A stretch of DNA of 64,000 bases from Ktedonosporobacter rubrisoli (GCF_004208415.1 NZ_CP035758.1:5394001-5458000); one strand, 5' to 3'; shown: positions 35,523 through 44,344, numbered from the stretch's first letter. The notes: generated from the sequence alone by a model not told the origin. Numbers and translations: made by a program.

Positions 35523-36860
35523 TTAAACAGCGGGCGCATCGGAAGATAAGGACAGCTTATTCTTATAAGCAGCACCACACGTTTCGCGCACAACCAGGCG
35601 CGTATGAAGCAGCATGCGCGCAGGGCTGATTGGCTCGCTTTCTCCAGCTCCTTTCCCTTCAATCACCGAGAGCAATAAGCGCATGCCCTGCTGCCCCAGC
35701 TCAAAGTAGGGTTGGGCCACAGTGGTAAGCGCGGGGCGCATATGGATAGAGGGTGGATCGTCATCAAAACCCACCACAGCAATATCCTGTGGTACGCGCA
35801 GTCCTTGCGCCTCGGCCGCGCTGAGCACGCCATAGGCCATTTGATCGCTGGAAGCAAAGATTGCCGTGGGCCGCTTCTCTGCCGGCAACTCCAGCAGCGT
35901 GTGAGCACAAGTTTTACCGCCTTGTGGGCTAAAATCTCCATCCAGCACAAGCGACAAATCGGGAGCAATGCCAGCCTCTAGCAAGGCCTGGCAATAGCCT
36001 AGATAGCGCTCACGAGAGACGAGATAGGCAGAGGGCCCCTTAATATGCGCAATACGTCGATGACCAAGCTGGATCAAATGGCGCACGGCCATATAGGCTC
36101 CCGCCGTATTATCAGCCCCCACCCAGAGCGTAGCCTGTTCGTTCTGATCATCGATAATCACCACAGGAAACCCATCATTGTGCAGATGCGTCAGGTGGTG
36201 CGAGGCCTGACCGGGAAAGGCAGCCAGCAGCCCTACCGTAAGCTGCGTTGTCAATAGATTGTCGATTACTTCGCGGCGTCCACTCTCAAGCTCGCCCCAA
36301 TCAAGGCTGTAGAGCACCAGGTCATAATTTGTTTGTGCCAGGCACTCGACGGCGCCCCGCGTCAGATCAGGAGTAACCGACCACAGCCATGAAGGGATCA
36401 ACATACCAATCATTTTGCGCTCGGCGACGCTTGCCGATGAGGTGAAAGCTGGTGGCTCGCGCGGAATAAGTCCTTGCTCTCTGAGGATGCGCATAATTAT
36501 TTCTCTGACTTCTGGCTCAATCTCCAGCTTCTGCTCTATCCCATGGCTAACAGTTGGTGATAGAGTGGCTGTTTGTTCTCGATACTGAACTGGCTCTTCA
36601 GCGACGCGCCGGGCTCGTTCTTCAGTGGCATCATCTGGCACAACTTCGCAGAAATCGCTAAGCGAACAATGCAGCGCATTGCACAGGGCCTGAATAGTCT
36701 GTAGGCGAATAGCGCTTGGCGTGCTATTGAGCAAAGAAGAAATAGCCTGTAGAGAAAGCTGTACCCCGGCTTTCTGCGCAAGCACTACCTGCAATTGAGA
36801 GGGACGATAGATATTATGCTCTACAGCCAGCCATTTTTTCAGAGTCCACTTCACAGGCAT
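35523..36860 (-). CDS. Chimeric regulator: XRE-type HTH plus LacI-type sugar-binding domain
   Basis: Protein of 445 residues. Residues about 20-75 form a Cro/CI-type helix-turn-helix (VVLAQKAGVQLSLQAISSLL, then LQTIQALCNALHCSLSDFCEV), not the LacI N-terminal HTH. After a charged linker (80-145), residues about 150-430 form a periplasmic-binding-protein-like effector domain of the LacI/PurR type (IGMLIPS, DGFPVVIIDDQ, LGHRRIAHIKGP, AIFASSDQMAYG, DIAVVGFDDDP). It presumably senses a sugar and represses nearby genes such as the second kinase. The architecture is unusual. The start ATG 36860 has GAGGGA somewhat far upstream. Confidence 0.88.
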   Translation of the reverse strand: MPVKWTLKKWLAVEHNIYRPSQLQVVLAQKAGVQLSLQAISSLLNSTPSAIRLQTIQALCNALHCSLSDFCEVVPDDATEERARRVAEEPVQYREQTATLSPTVSHGIEQKLEIEPEVREIIMRILREQGLIPREPPAFTSSASVAERKMIGMLIPSWLWSVTPDLTRGAVECLAQTNYDLVLYSLDWGELESGRREVIDNLLTTQLTVGLLAAFPGQASHHLTHLHNDGFPVVIIDDQNEQATLWVGADNTAGAYMAVRHLIQLGHRRIAHIKGPSAYLVSRERYLGYCQALLEAGIAPDLSLVLDGDFSPQGGKTCAHTLLELPAEKRPTAIFASSDQMAYGVLSAAEAQGLRVPQDIAVVGFDDDPPSIHMRPALTTVAQPYFELGQQGMRLLLSVIEGKGAGESEPISPARMLLHTRLVVRETCGAAYKNKLSLSSDAPAV

Positions 36861-36904
36861 TCGTGTGTTGCTCCCTCGCTATGATAATATGTGGAAAACT
36901 TCCT

Positions 36905-36961
36905 CAAGTTAAACTTGTTTTATTCAAGCGCATCTTAACTTAGATAAGTAGCCCTTGTCAA
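36905..36961 (-). promoter_or_regulatory. Promoter and palindrome before the XRE-LacI regulator
   Basis: On the minus strand TTGACA (36961-36956) and TTAAGA (36938-36933) are spaced by 17 bases. Just after the predicted start lies the perfect palindrome CAAGTTAAACTTG (36905-36917), a good candidate for autorepression. The remaining gap up to 37315 holds no gene. Confidence 0.5.
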
Positions 36962-37315
36962 TATACATTTCAAGCTTTTCCGCGCTTCACGTAAAAGTGC
37001 CCCCCGATCAAGCTATCTTCTCTTCTACTTTTCGTATTGAGGTCAGAGACAATGAAGTATTTAGTAGAATTTTTGCCGCGAATAAGGTGCTTTGTGCTCA
37101 TACATGTCCTCGTGTACCTTTGACAATTACATAAGACTTATGCTACCTTTAGCAGAGAGTTCCTGCTTTATTGCTTAGATATATGCAGATCTATAGCAAA
37201 TCATACAGCAGTTTTAGCGAACTCTTAACCGAAGCGAAGTATCTCGTAGTTTTCTAACTGCACCTTGAGCAAGATAGACGCGTCCGAAAAGAGAAGCAAG
37301 CAAAGGGGTATATAT

Positions 37316-37936
37316 ATGTGGCCATTTGATCAGAATAATCAGCAGATGTATCAACAATATGCACAGGCTTATGATAGCGGTAACTACTACGGCTTGGACC
37401 ACAATCAGGCCTGGGGATACATGCAACAATTCATGCAGAGCGCACCCGAAGATATGCAGCAGCAGATCTATCAGCAACACTTTGCGCAGATGCCCTACGA
37501 GCAACGCACATTCCTTGCCCAGCAAGTTCCGCCTCAATACTACATGGACCCGAATAATCCTTGGTCAATGGCTCAGGGCTTTTTACGTATGGGTCGAGAG
37601 CAGCCCAGCTTATTGCAGCGTATCTTAAGCCATCCATTCTTAATGGGAGGCATTTTAGGGTTGGCTGGCCTGGTTGCCAAGCACATGCTCACCCATCATC
37701 AAAATACTATGTATGGCGGTCAGCCACAATATGGCTATGATCAAAACTATCCCAACCAGGGCTATCCCAATCAGGGCTACCCCAATCAAGGTTATCCCAA
37801 CCAGGGTTATCAGGACCAAAATCTGCAGCAGGAACTCAACCAGGTGCGCCGGGAGGAACAGGAGCTACGTCGCGAGCTTAACGAAGAGGAGCGCCGAGAA
37901 GAGCATCACCATCACCACAGACAAGACTATTATTAA
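37316..37936 (+). CDS. Gln/Tyr/Asn-rich low-complexity protein with one hydrophobic segment
   Basis: No family was recognised in this 206-residue protein. The N-terminal half is rich in Gln, Tyr and Met. A Gly-rich hydrophobic stretch (PFLMGGILGLAGLVAKHML, about 118-136) could be a single membrane segment. Four tandem YPNQG repeats follow, then a charged helix (QQELNQVRREEQELRREL) and a His cluster near the end. The composition suggests a disordered or self-associating surface or stress protein. AAAGGGG precedes ATG 37316. Its stop overlaps the stop of the convergent glpP gene by four bases. Confidence 0.75.
   Translation: MWPFDQNNQQMYQQYAQAYDSGNYYGLDHNQAWGYMQQFMQSAPEDMQQQIYQQHFAQMPYEQRTFLAQQVPPQYYMDPNNPWSMAQGFLRMGREQPSLLQRILSHPFLMGGILGLAGLVAKHMLTHHQNTMYGGQPQYGYDQNYPNQGYPNQGYPNQGYPNQGYQDQNLQQELNQVRREEQELRRELNEEERREEHHHHHRQDYY
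37748..37807 (+). repeat. Four 15-base tandem repeats encoding YPNQG
   Basis: Four direct copies of a unit TATCCCAAYCAGGGY, in frame with the protein, differing only at synonymous positions. Copy number could vary by slippage. Confidence 0.85.
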
Positions 37937-38508
37937 ACTGAGCGCTGCCAGAGCTCGCGCGTGCTACTACTACTCAGGATAGCGCCGGCGGCCAGCATTT
38001 TTTCCACATCGGTAGAGGTACGGATAAACCCGCCTGCGATGAAGGGGCCCGGCAACAATTTGAAGAGCATGGGAGCCACTTCAGGAAAAATGATACCGGG
38101 AAGCACCTCTACCAGATCGGGCCCGGCATGCGCAATTGTACGGGCCCCCTTCTCCAGGGCCGAATCCTCTAATAAGAGGAGACGCTGAATAGTGATCAAG
38201 CCTTCAGCGCGCCCCGCCGCGATCAATTGAGATTTACTGGTAATAATCGCATCAACCCCCATCTGATGGAGATGCTGAATTCCCACGCGGTCTTTGCCAA
38301 TCCCTCCCACAAGATCCACATGAGCCACCACACCTTTACCACTCTGATGGGCACGGGCCACGATAGGGGCAAACTGGAAAGCGTTGCCCTTGAGCAAAAA
38401 GAGCAGCCTTACATCCGAATCGAGGGCTATCTGCATATCCTCGTTAGACTTAATAGCAGCCGCAACCGGATAGAGGCGAACTAAGCGCAAAAATTCTTGT
38501 TTTGTCAT
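37933..38508 (-). CDS. glpP: Glycerol-3-phosphate responsive antiterminator
   Basis: Protein of 191 residues matching the B. subtilis GlpP family. Seen are VAAIKSNEDMQIAL, VAHVDLVGGIGKDRVG, TIQRLLLLEDSALEKG, DLVEVLPGIIFPEV and GPFIAGGFIRTSTDVEKML. GlpP binds glycerol-3-phosphate and the leader of glp transcripts to block premature termination. It lies next to glpK, glpF and glpD and is divergent from a second glpP-like gene. AGGAAA precedes ATG 38508. Confidence 0.93.
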   Translation of the reverse strand: MTKQEFLRLVRLYPVAAAIKSNEDMQIALDSDVRLLFLLKGNAFQFAPIVARAHQSGKGVVAHVDLVGGIGKDRVGIQHLHQMGVDAIITSKSQLIAAGRAEGLITIQRLLLLEDSALEKGARTIAHAGPDLVEVLPGIIFPEVAPMLFKLLPGPFIAGGFIRTSTDVEKMLAAGAILSSSSTRELWQRSV

Positions 38509-38752
38509 AGAGCTTTCCTACCATGGGTCCCCATCTTCATCGGCCTGCCCACTCCTCCAATACCTGGATATCACTTCACAATGGACAAGGTTACCACAAG
38601 CGACCATTATAATTTTCAGGGCTTGTTCGCTGGCCAGGGTACAACCTCAAGCATTCTATCTCATCTTGAGAATCTTAAGTATCTATCTCCACTGTAACTA
38701 CAAATATCGTATAGAGTACACCATATATTCATTTTACGAATATCATCAACGC

Positions 38753-38781
38753 TTGACAAACAGGAAGGTATAGAGTATATT
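38753..38781 (+). promoter_or_regulatory. Promoter of the second glpP-like gene
   Basis: TTGACA (38753-38758) and TATATT (38776-38781) with a 17-base spacer. Transcription would start near 38788, giving a leader of about 214 bases. Confidence 0.75.
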
Positions 38782-38787
38782 ATAACG

Positions 38788-39001
38788 TACCGATGTGGTA
38801 TTGTACAATTAGATTTACAATACAATACCAGTTCGCGTGTATGTCTTTAGAGATGACAGACATATAAGGGCGTTACATTTGTTAGTTGCATGAGATGTTC
38901 AAGCAACCGCATTGTGCGCAGGACAGTGAGATGAAAAGTCCTGAGCCAACACACCTGGTAGGCTTAGTGTTTGTTTTTTACTGTCCGGCGAGAGGTGCGG
39001 C
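38788..39001 (+). promoter_or_regulatory. Structured leader with attenuator-like elements
   Basis: The leader holds inverted repeats TGGTATTGTA/TACAATACCA (38796-38805, 38821-38830) and TATGTCT/AGACATA (38840-38846, 38858-38864). Near the gene, AACAC/GTGTT (38948-38952, 38967-38971) precedes a T-rich run and could terminate. TGAGCC/GGCTTA (38942-38947, 38961-38966) crosses it and competes, and GGACAGT/ACTGTCC (38921-38927, 38980-38986) encloses both. GlpP-type control is a reasonable inference. Confidence 0.5.
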
Positions 39002-39571
39002 ATGCGTACTCAAACCAGCAAAGCAAAGCTTAATTCCTCATTACAATACAAAATCATACCAATCGTAGAAAATCGCTTGCACTTTGCGCGTGTTTTCGAA
39101 ACTCCACACATCAGGACGCTGCTATTACGCCACTGCAATCTGTTTGAGCTCACTACCTTTTTGCAGCGCGCTCAGCAGCGAGAGATTACCACCTATGTCA
39201 ATGTTGACCAGATAGATGGTATCCATCCTGACGAAGCGGGTCTTACCTACCTCGCCGATCACTTTCACATTCACGGGATAGTCTCTAACCATGCCCGCGT
39301 GCTGGCGCTGGGCAAGCAATGCGGATTAAAGACTATCCAGCGTATTTTCGCCGTTGACTCAACGGGACTAGAAATGTCTCTGGAGTCGGTCAATACGTGT
39401 GATGTCGATCTCCTTGATATCTCTCCTGCCTTAGTGCTCCCTCATCTGGTAATGCGCTCCCCGCTGCCCTTTATTGCATCGGGATTGCTCTATACAGCCC
39501 AACAGATTGAGGCAACACTACTAGCTGGAGCCGAAGGAGTTGCTGTGAGTTCTCCCGATTTATGGTCTTAA
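39002..39571 (+). CDS. Diverged GlpP paralogue
   Basis: Protein of 189 residues of the GlpP family that keeps the general pattern but changes key motifs. HVDL becomes NVDQ, SALE becomes TGLE, EVLPG becomes DISPA and AGGFIRT becomes ASGLLYT. The last motif lies in the presumed phosphate-binding loop, so ligand binding may be altered or lost. RNA-binding or regulatory activity may persist. It precedes glpK by 162 bases on the same strand. GAGAGG precedes ATG 39002. Confidence 0.85.
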   Translation: MRTQTSKAKLNSSLQYKIIPIVENRLHFARVFETPHIRTLLLRHCNLFELTTFLQRAQQREITTYVNVDQIDGIHPDEAGLTYLADHFHIHGIVSNHARVLALGKQCGLKTIQRIFAVDSTGLEMSLESVNTCDVDLLDISPALVLPHLVMRSPLPFIASGLLYTAQQIEATLLAGAEGVAVSSPDLWS

Positions 39572-39733
39572 TAAATGCTTCAATAGCAAGCAAGCTCGAT
39601 ATTTCCAGAAATAATTTAGCACTCGTACGAGCAGAGATCATCGCTGTTGAGGTTACTCTGTAAGCATAGCTGCTTGCATTGATGATATACACAGTTGTTT
39701 TGTCACTCTAAGCAAAGGAAGAGAGTATCACCT

Positions 39734-41227
39734 ATGGCAAGGTACGTCTTAGCCCTGGACCAGGGCACCACAAGCTCGCGCGCCATCCTCTTTGACCATG
39801 CAGGCACTATCGTGAGCATCGCGCAGCAGGAATTTCCCCAGATCTATCCTGCTCCGGGCCTGGTCGAGCATGATCCGGAGGCGATCTGGTCAAGCCAGCT
39901 CAGCGTTGCCCAACAAGCCCTAAAAAAAGCTGCGGCTACAGCCGCTGACATTGCGGCCCTGGGCATCACCAATCAGCGCGAGACAGCTATTGTCTGGGAG
40001 AAGGCTACCGGCAAACCGGTCTTTAACGCTATCGTCTGGCAAAGCCGACTCACAGCGCCTATCTGCGACGAATTGAAGGCGAAAGGCTTTGACAAGGAAA
40101 TTCGTGAACGCACAGGACTGGTTACAGACGCTTATTTTTCTGGTACAAAAGTTAAATGGATTCTCGATAACGTTCCGGGAGTTCGCGAGAAAGCCGAACG
40201 CGGCGAGGTGCTCTTCGGCAATGTAGACACCTTCCTGATCTGGCGCCTGACCAAAGGTCGCGTACACGTTACCGATTATTCCAATGCCTCTCGCACGCTC
40301 CTCTACAACATCTATGAGCACACCTGGGACGACGTTATCCTGCAAGAGCTGGGCATTCCACGCGCCATGCTCCCCAAAGTTATGCCATCCAGCGCAATCT
40401 ACGGCGAGGCCGACGCGGAATTCTTCGGCGGCCCGATCAAAATCGCTGGTATTGCCGGCGATCAGCAGGCGGCAACCTTCGGCCAGGCTTGCTTTGAAGT
40501 AGGTATGGCCAAGAATACGTATGGCACAGGCAGCTTCATGCTGATGAACACCGGCGACAAAGGCGTACCTTCGCAAAATGGTCTGCTCACAACGCTGGCC
40601 TGGGGTCTTGGCGACAAGATCACCTATGCCCTGGAAGGCAGTATCTTTGTGACCGGCGCGGCTGTACAGTGGCTCCGCGATGGGCTCAAGGCAATCCATA
40701 GCAGTGCCGAGGTAGAAGCTCTGGCCCGTACAGTAGATGATAACGGCGGCGTCTACCTGGTCCCTGCCTTCGTGGGCCTTGGCGCACCCTACTGGGACCC
40801 CTATGCTCGCGGCACAATTATCGGCCTTACGCGCGGCACCAGCATCGCTCACGTAGCCCGCGCCACCCTGGAATCCATGTGCTATCAAACGCGCGATGTC
40901 CTCGAAGCCATGACTGCCGATAGCAACGTCCATCTCAAAGCTTTGCGCGTTGACGGTGGTGCCGTTGTCAATAATCTACTGATGCAATTCCAGGCCGATA
41001 TTCTTGGCGTACCTGTACAGCGTCCCCAGGTCGCAGAAACCACAGCTCTTGGCGCGGCTTACCTGGCCGGCCTGGCCACAGGTTTCTGGAGCAGCCCGCA
41101 GGAAGTCTCAGACCACTGGGCAGTCGACCACACCTTCGAGCCAAGGATGAGCGCGGATCAACGCGAGGCCCTATATTCCGGCTGGAAACGCGCTGTCCAA
41201 CGCTCGCTAAACTGGGAGCAAGCATAG
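39734..41227 (+). CDS. glpK: Glycerol kinase
   Basis: FGGY-family kinase of 497 residues that phosphorylates glycerol to glycerol-3-phosphate. The N-terminus LALDQGTTSSRAILF, the ITNQRETAIVW loop, the glycerol-binding Arg-Glu and Asp region (NASRTLLYNI), and the C-terminal LRVDGGAVVNNLLMQFQAD are all characteristic. ATG 39734 has AAAGGAAGAG upstream. The 162-base gap before it contains the palindrome CTCGTACGAG (39622-39631). It is followed by glpF. Confidence 0.96.
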   Translation: MARYVLALDQGTTSSRAILFDHAGTIVSIAQQEFPQIYPAPGLVEHDPEAIWSSQLSVAQQALKKAAATAADIAALGITNQRETAIVWEKATGKPVFNAIVWQSRLTAPICDELKAKGFDKEIRERTGLVTDAYFSGTKVKWILDNVPGVREKAERGEVLFGNVDTFLIWRLTKGRVHVTDYSNASRTLLYNIYEHTWDDVILQELGIPRAMLPKVMPSSAIYGEADAEFFGGPIKIAGIAGDQQAATFGQACFEVGMAKNTYGTGSFMLMNTGDKGVPSQNGLLTTLAWGLGDKITYALEGSIFVTGAAVQWLRDGLKAIHSSAEVEALARTVDDNGGVYLVPAFVGLGAPYWDPYARGTIIGLTRGTSIAHVARATLESMCYQTRDVLEAMTADSNVHLKALRVDGGAVVNNLLMQFQADILGVPVQRPQVAETTALGAAYLAGLATGFWSSPQEVSDHWAVDHTFEPRMSADQREALYSGWKRAVQRSLNWEQA

Positions 41228-41249
41228 TCTCTTCGCACCCTTTCCACCT

Positions 41250-41273
41250 GGAGGTGATCCTTTCCTCACCTCC
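41250..41273 (+). promoter_or_regulatory. Hairpin between glpK and glpF
   Basis: Perfect stem GGAGGTGA / TCACCTCC with an eight-base loop, 22 bases after the glpK stop and 100 bases before glpF. No T-run follows. It may modulate glpF expression. Confidence 0.45.
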
Positions 41274-41375
41274 TTCTGGCCAAAAAGGATGCGGTTTTTA
41301 GGGTAGATTGTGACAGAGAGGTAGCAACGGCTTTTGCTATCTCACCCCATCATTGTAGAATGGAGTCCTTATCTT

Positions 41376-42251
41376 ATGGCAAGTCAATCAATTAGCAAGC
41401 CTTCTGCCCTATCTGGTACCTGGGGCGAATCGCTAGCCGAGTTCTTCGGCACGTTGGTGCTCATCCTCTTTGGCGACGGTTGTGTAGCAAGTTTTGCCCT
41501 CTTCAACAAATTTGGCACCTTTGCCAACAACTGGGTGGTTATTATCTTTGGTTGGGGCTTTGCGGTCATGCTGGGTATTTATGTGGCTGGAGCGATCAGC
41601 GGGGCCCACCTTAACCCGGCGGTAACCTTTGCCATGGCGGTGACTAAACGCATGCCGTGGAGCAAGGTTGCTCCCTATATCATCGCTCAGGTGCTGGGGG
41701 CTCTGGTGGCTGCAGCCGTTCTGTACTTTGTGTACAAGGGGGCTATCGATAACGCGCTTGGGGGAGCTGCCCTTTCGGCCGAGAACGTGAGTAAGGTTGG
41801 GGGAGTGTTCTATACAAGCAGGAAGGATTTCGTCGGTGTATTTGGCGCCTTCGGAGATGAGTTCATTGGCACAGCGCTGCTTGTCGGACTGATCCTGGCT
41901 ATTACCGATGGACGCAACCAGCCAGTACAGGCCAACCTGAATCCAATGATTATCGGCTTCTTGATCGTGGCCATTGGGGCCTCTTTCGGCCTGAATAGCG
42001 GATATGCTATCAACCCGGCGCGTGACTTTGGGCCACGCCTGTGGATGACAATCGCTGGTGGCGGCCTGGGCGCCCTAAACGAATACACCTGGATTCCTAT
42101 CGTTGCGCCACTGGCCGGCGGAGCAGTAGGTGCCTTTATCTACGATTTCACGATTAGCAAGGTTCTCGCAGCGAAAGGGCTGGGACAATCTGGCAATACA
42201 GAGACACAGGGCGAAGCGGTTCGCGAGCGTGAGGAGGTTGTTGAAAGCTAA
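41376..42251 (+). CDS. glpF: Glycerol uptake facilitator (aquaglyceroporin)
   Basis: MIP-family channel of 291 residues with six membrane helices. Both NPA boxes are present: GAHLNPAVTFAMA and AINPARDFGPRLW. The Asp after the second box (NPARDFGPR) is typical of glycerol facilitators rather than pure water channels. It passes glycerol into the cell for glpK, which lies upstream. ATG 41376 has GGAG ten bases before it. Two strong hairpins follow the stop. Confidence 0.95.
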   Translation: MASQSISKPSALSGTWGESLAEFFGTLVLILFGDGCVASFALFNKFGTFANNWVVIIFGWGFAVMLGIYVAGAISGAHLNPAVTFAMAVTKRMPWSKVAPYIIAQVLGALVAAAVLYFVYKGAIDNALGGAALSAENVSKVGGVFYTSRKDFVGVFGAFGDEFIGTALLVGLILAITDGRNQPVQANLNPMIIGFLIVAIGASFGLNSGYAINPARDFGPRLWMTIAGGGLGALNEYTWIPIVAPLAGGAVGAFIYDFTISKVLAAKGLGQSGNTETQGEAVREREEVVES

Positions 42252-42270
42252 TCAGCGGGGCGCCCACAAT

Positions 42271-42352
42271 AGGCGGGATGGCAGAGCATCTTCTGGCATC
42301 TCGCCTCTTTTATTGTGCACAAGAGGGGAGCAGAGAAGCCTTCTCTGCTCCC
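42271..42352. terminator. Two terminator hairpins between convergent glpF and glpD
   Basis: The first hairpin has a 15-base stem with one mismatch (42271-42285, 42292-42306), followed by CTTTTATT, and terminates glpF. The second is the perfect 12-base stem GGGAGCAGAGAA / TTCTCTGCTCCC with a three-base loop (42326-42337, 42341-42352), suited to the glpD end. Confidence 0.8.
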
Positions 42353-42361
42353 AAGGCCACG

Positions 42362-44071
42362 CTAATTGAGTATAGAAGGCTCCGTGACATCTTTTGCAGG
42401 TGCAGGCTCGGCTTGCACACAGTTCAGTTCGACGCGAAAAGCCTGACTCCTGGCCACTGTACGCTGATAGAGCTCTCGCTGTTCGGCGCGCATCTCCTCC
42501 GACCAGTTCAAGATCTTGCCCATCTCGTCAATTACGGCCTCCAATGCTGCGGCTCCCTGGTCCTTTGTAAAGCCAAGCACGGTGCGGCGGAAGTTAAAAT
42601 CAGCGGCGGTGAGACAATATTCCTGCTCGATGGCATAATGGATCTGGGCCAGAATATCGGGATAGTCGAGATGAATAGGGGTAGCCAACGCGGGCTGCTT
42701 ACGCACCAGCGCAAGTAGTTTGAGGGTCATTACACCATACAGTTCGAGCAAGTGATCGAGCTGTTCGGCTGAGAGACCGAGGCCTGTATTCTCCTGCATC
42801 AATTGCTTACGAAAATACAGCAGATCAAGGCGCGGCTTTTTCCCGCTCCTGGGCAGTCGTCCGCCCGGTAAGGGCTCATGCGCAGTACGCGATTTCTCGC
42901 TGCGGCCAAGCTTTTTACAGGCCATATCTACTACTTCCTGAGCAATGCCACGATAGGCCGTAAGTTTGCCACCGACGACGGCAATGATACCTTCGCGCCC
43001 CTCTACGCGAGCATAGTCTACCAGGGCATGCTTGCGCGAGACCGCCGACTCGCTCACGCCCTCTTTACGCACCAGGGCGCGCAGCCCGGCAGTTGTGTAG
43101 TAGATGGTGTTCCAATCGGCCTCGGGTAAGAAGCCCTCGACGGATTCGCGCAAGTAGCGTACATCAGCCCCATCAGCCCTTACCAGTTCCGGCAAATCTT
43201 TATAATCAGTATCGGTTGTGCCCACCCAGGCATACCCTTGCCAAGGGATTACGAAGAACAGTCTGTTATCTTGATTAGAAAACAGGACAAGAGCATTGTT
43301 AGAGGCAGGAGGCGAGGTAAAATGAATTCCTTTTGTCATCCGCACACGCCGACTCGGTTCATGCAGCAACCTTGTGGTCAGGCTATCCAGCCAGGGCCCG
43401 GCTGCATTAATGACCAGGCGGGCGTGAACATCAGCTGTCTCGCCGCTGGGCTCGTGCCTTACCTTCAGGCCATTGACAAGCTGGCCCTCTTCTAGCAGAC
43501 TCAGCACAGCCGTATGATTCCAGATCTCCGCCCCATGCTCGCGGGCGTCTATGATGTTCTCCAGCACCAGCCGCTCGGTTGAGGGCACCTGGGCATCGTA
43601 ATAACACATCGCCCCTTGCAGGCCTTCGGGGTTGAGCATTGGCTCTTGCCTCAGCGTTTCCTCGCGGCTCCAAAAGCGATGGTTGGGCAAGCTTTTATCA
43701 TAAGAGAGCACATCATAGAGGACCATGCCGATCTTCAGCTTCAGTCTATAAAACAGGCTGCGCGACCACAGCGGCACAACAAACGGTAGAGGTTTGACCA
43801 GATGAGGTGCAATGCGCAACAGGATCTCGCGCTCGCCGAGATCCTGGCGTACCAGGCCAAAATCAAAGAGCTCTAGATAGCGCAAACCGCCATGGGCCAG
43901 GCGCGTCGAAGCAGATGAAGTGCCCGAGGCAAAATCATCTTTCTCAAAGAGGGCTACCTTTAAGCCCCGTAGGGCTGCATCACGGGCAATGCCCGCCCCG
44001 ATAATGCCACCACCGATAATTGCCACATCAAAGCGTTGTTCACCGAGATGAGCAAAGGCGGATTCGGTCAT
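42362..44071 (-). CDS. glpD: Aerobic glycerol-3-phosphate dehydrogenase
   Basis: FAD-dependent membrane-associated dehydrogenase of 569 residues that oxidises glycerol-3-phosphate to dihydroxyacetone phosphate and gives electrons to quinone. The FAD-binding motif GGGIIGAGIARDAALRG is at the N-terminus, followed by KDDFASGTSSASTRLAHGG (substrate loop), VINAAGPW, and VGTTDTDY. The C-terminal domain (about 400-569) is of the DAO_C type. AGGAG precedes ATG 44071; a frame from 44110 adds 13 residues. Its leader carries an attenuator. Confidence 0.95.
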   Translation of the reverse strand: MTESAFAHLGEQRFDVAIIGGGIIGAGIARDAALRGLKVALFEKDDFASGTSSASTRLAHGGLRYLELFDFGLVRQDLGEREILLRIAPHLVKPLPFVVPLWSRSLFYRLKLKIGMVLYDVLSYDKSLPNHRFWSREETLRQEPMLNPEGLQGAMCYYDAQVPSTERLVLENIIDAREHGAEIWNHTAVLSLLEEGQLVNGLKVRHEPSGETADVHARLVINAAGPWLDSLTTRLLHEPSRRVRMTKGIHFTSPPASNNALVLFSNQDNRLFFVIPWQGYAWVGTTDTDYKDLPELVRADGADVRYLRESVEGFLPEADWNTIYYTTAGLRALVRKEGVSESAVSRKHALVDYARVEGREGIIAVVGGKLTAYRGIAQEVVDMACKKLGRSEKSRTAHEPLPGGRLPRSGKKPRLDLLYFRKQLMQENTGLGLSAEQLDHLLELYGVMTLKLLALVRKQPALATPIHLDYPDILAQIHYAIEQEYCLTAADFNFRRTVLGFTKDQGAAALEAVIDEMGKILNWSEEMRAEQRELYQRTVARSQAFRVELNCVQAEPAPAKDVTEPSILN

Positions 44072-44166
44072 TCTCTCTCTCCTATCTTCATCGATATCAG
44101 CGACATACAAACATCGGGCAGCGCCTTCAGGATCAACTCAACTGGAGCCAGCTCGCCAGGACCAAT

Positions 44167-44220
44167 AAAAAAATCCTAAGCCTCGCCAGGAGACTTAGGA
44201 CTTCTCAATTCACTGTCCTA
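44167..44220 (-). promoter_or_regulatory. glpD leader attenuator: terminator with competing antiterminator
   Basis: Read on the minus strand, TCCTAAG (44200-44194) and CTTAGGA (44180-44174) form a stem followed by a T7 run (44173-44167), a textbook terminator about 100 bases before the glpD start. The upstream arm also pairs with TAGGAC (44220-44215) through GTCCTA (44201-44196), giving a competing hairpin that would break the terminator. This is the expected form of a GlpP-controlled leader. Confidence 0.75.
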
Positions 44221-44255
44221 GTATATCTTCAGTTTTTTAGTCAAGATCCTGTTGG

Positions 44256-44344
44256 CCTGTCAATTCTCAGTGACAGGAATGCAAGGTACTGCATTGCTAT
44301 GTTTCATTATTATTAATTATACCTGCAATCAGCTGGCTTTTCAA
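44256..44344 (-). promoter_or_regulatory. glpD promoter and leader hairpins
   Basis: On the minus strand TTGAAA (44344-44339) and a perfect TATAAT (44321-44316) are 17 bases apart. Transcription from about 44309 gives a leader of some 240 bases. The first part has a small AATGCA/TGCATT pair (44295-44278) and the seven-base stem CCTGTCA/TGACAGG (44277-44256). Confidence 0.75.

Noticed and set aside
39920..40933. Long frame antisense to glpK
   Set aside because: Shadow of the glpK codon pattern; glpK is certain by motifs.
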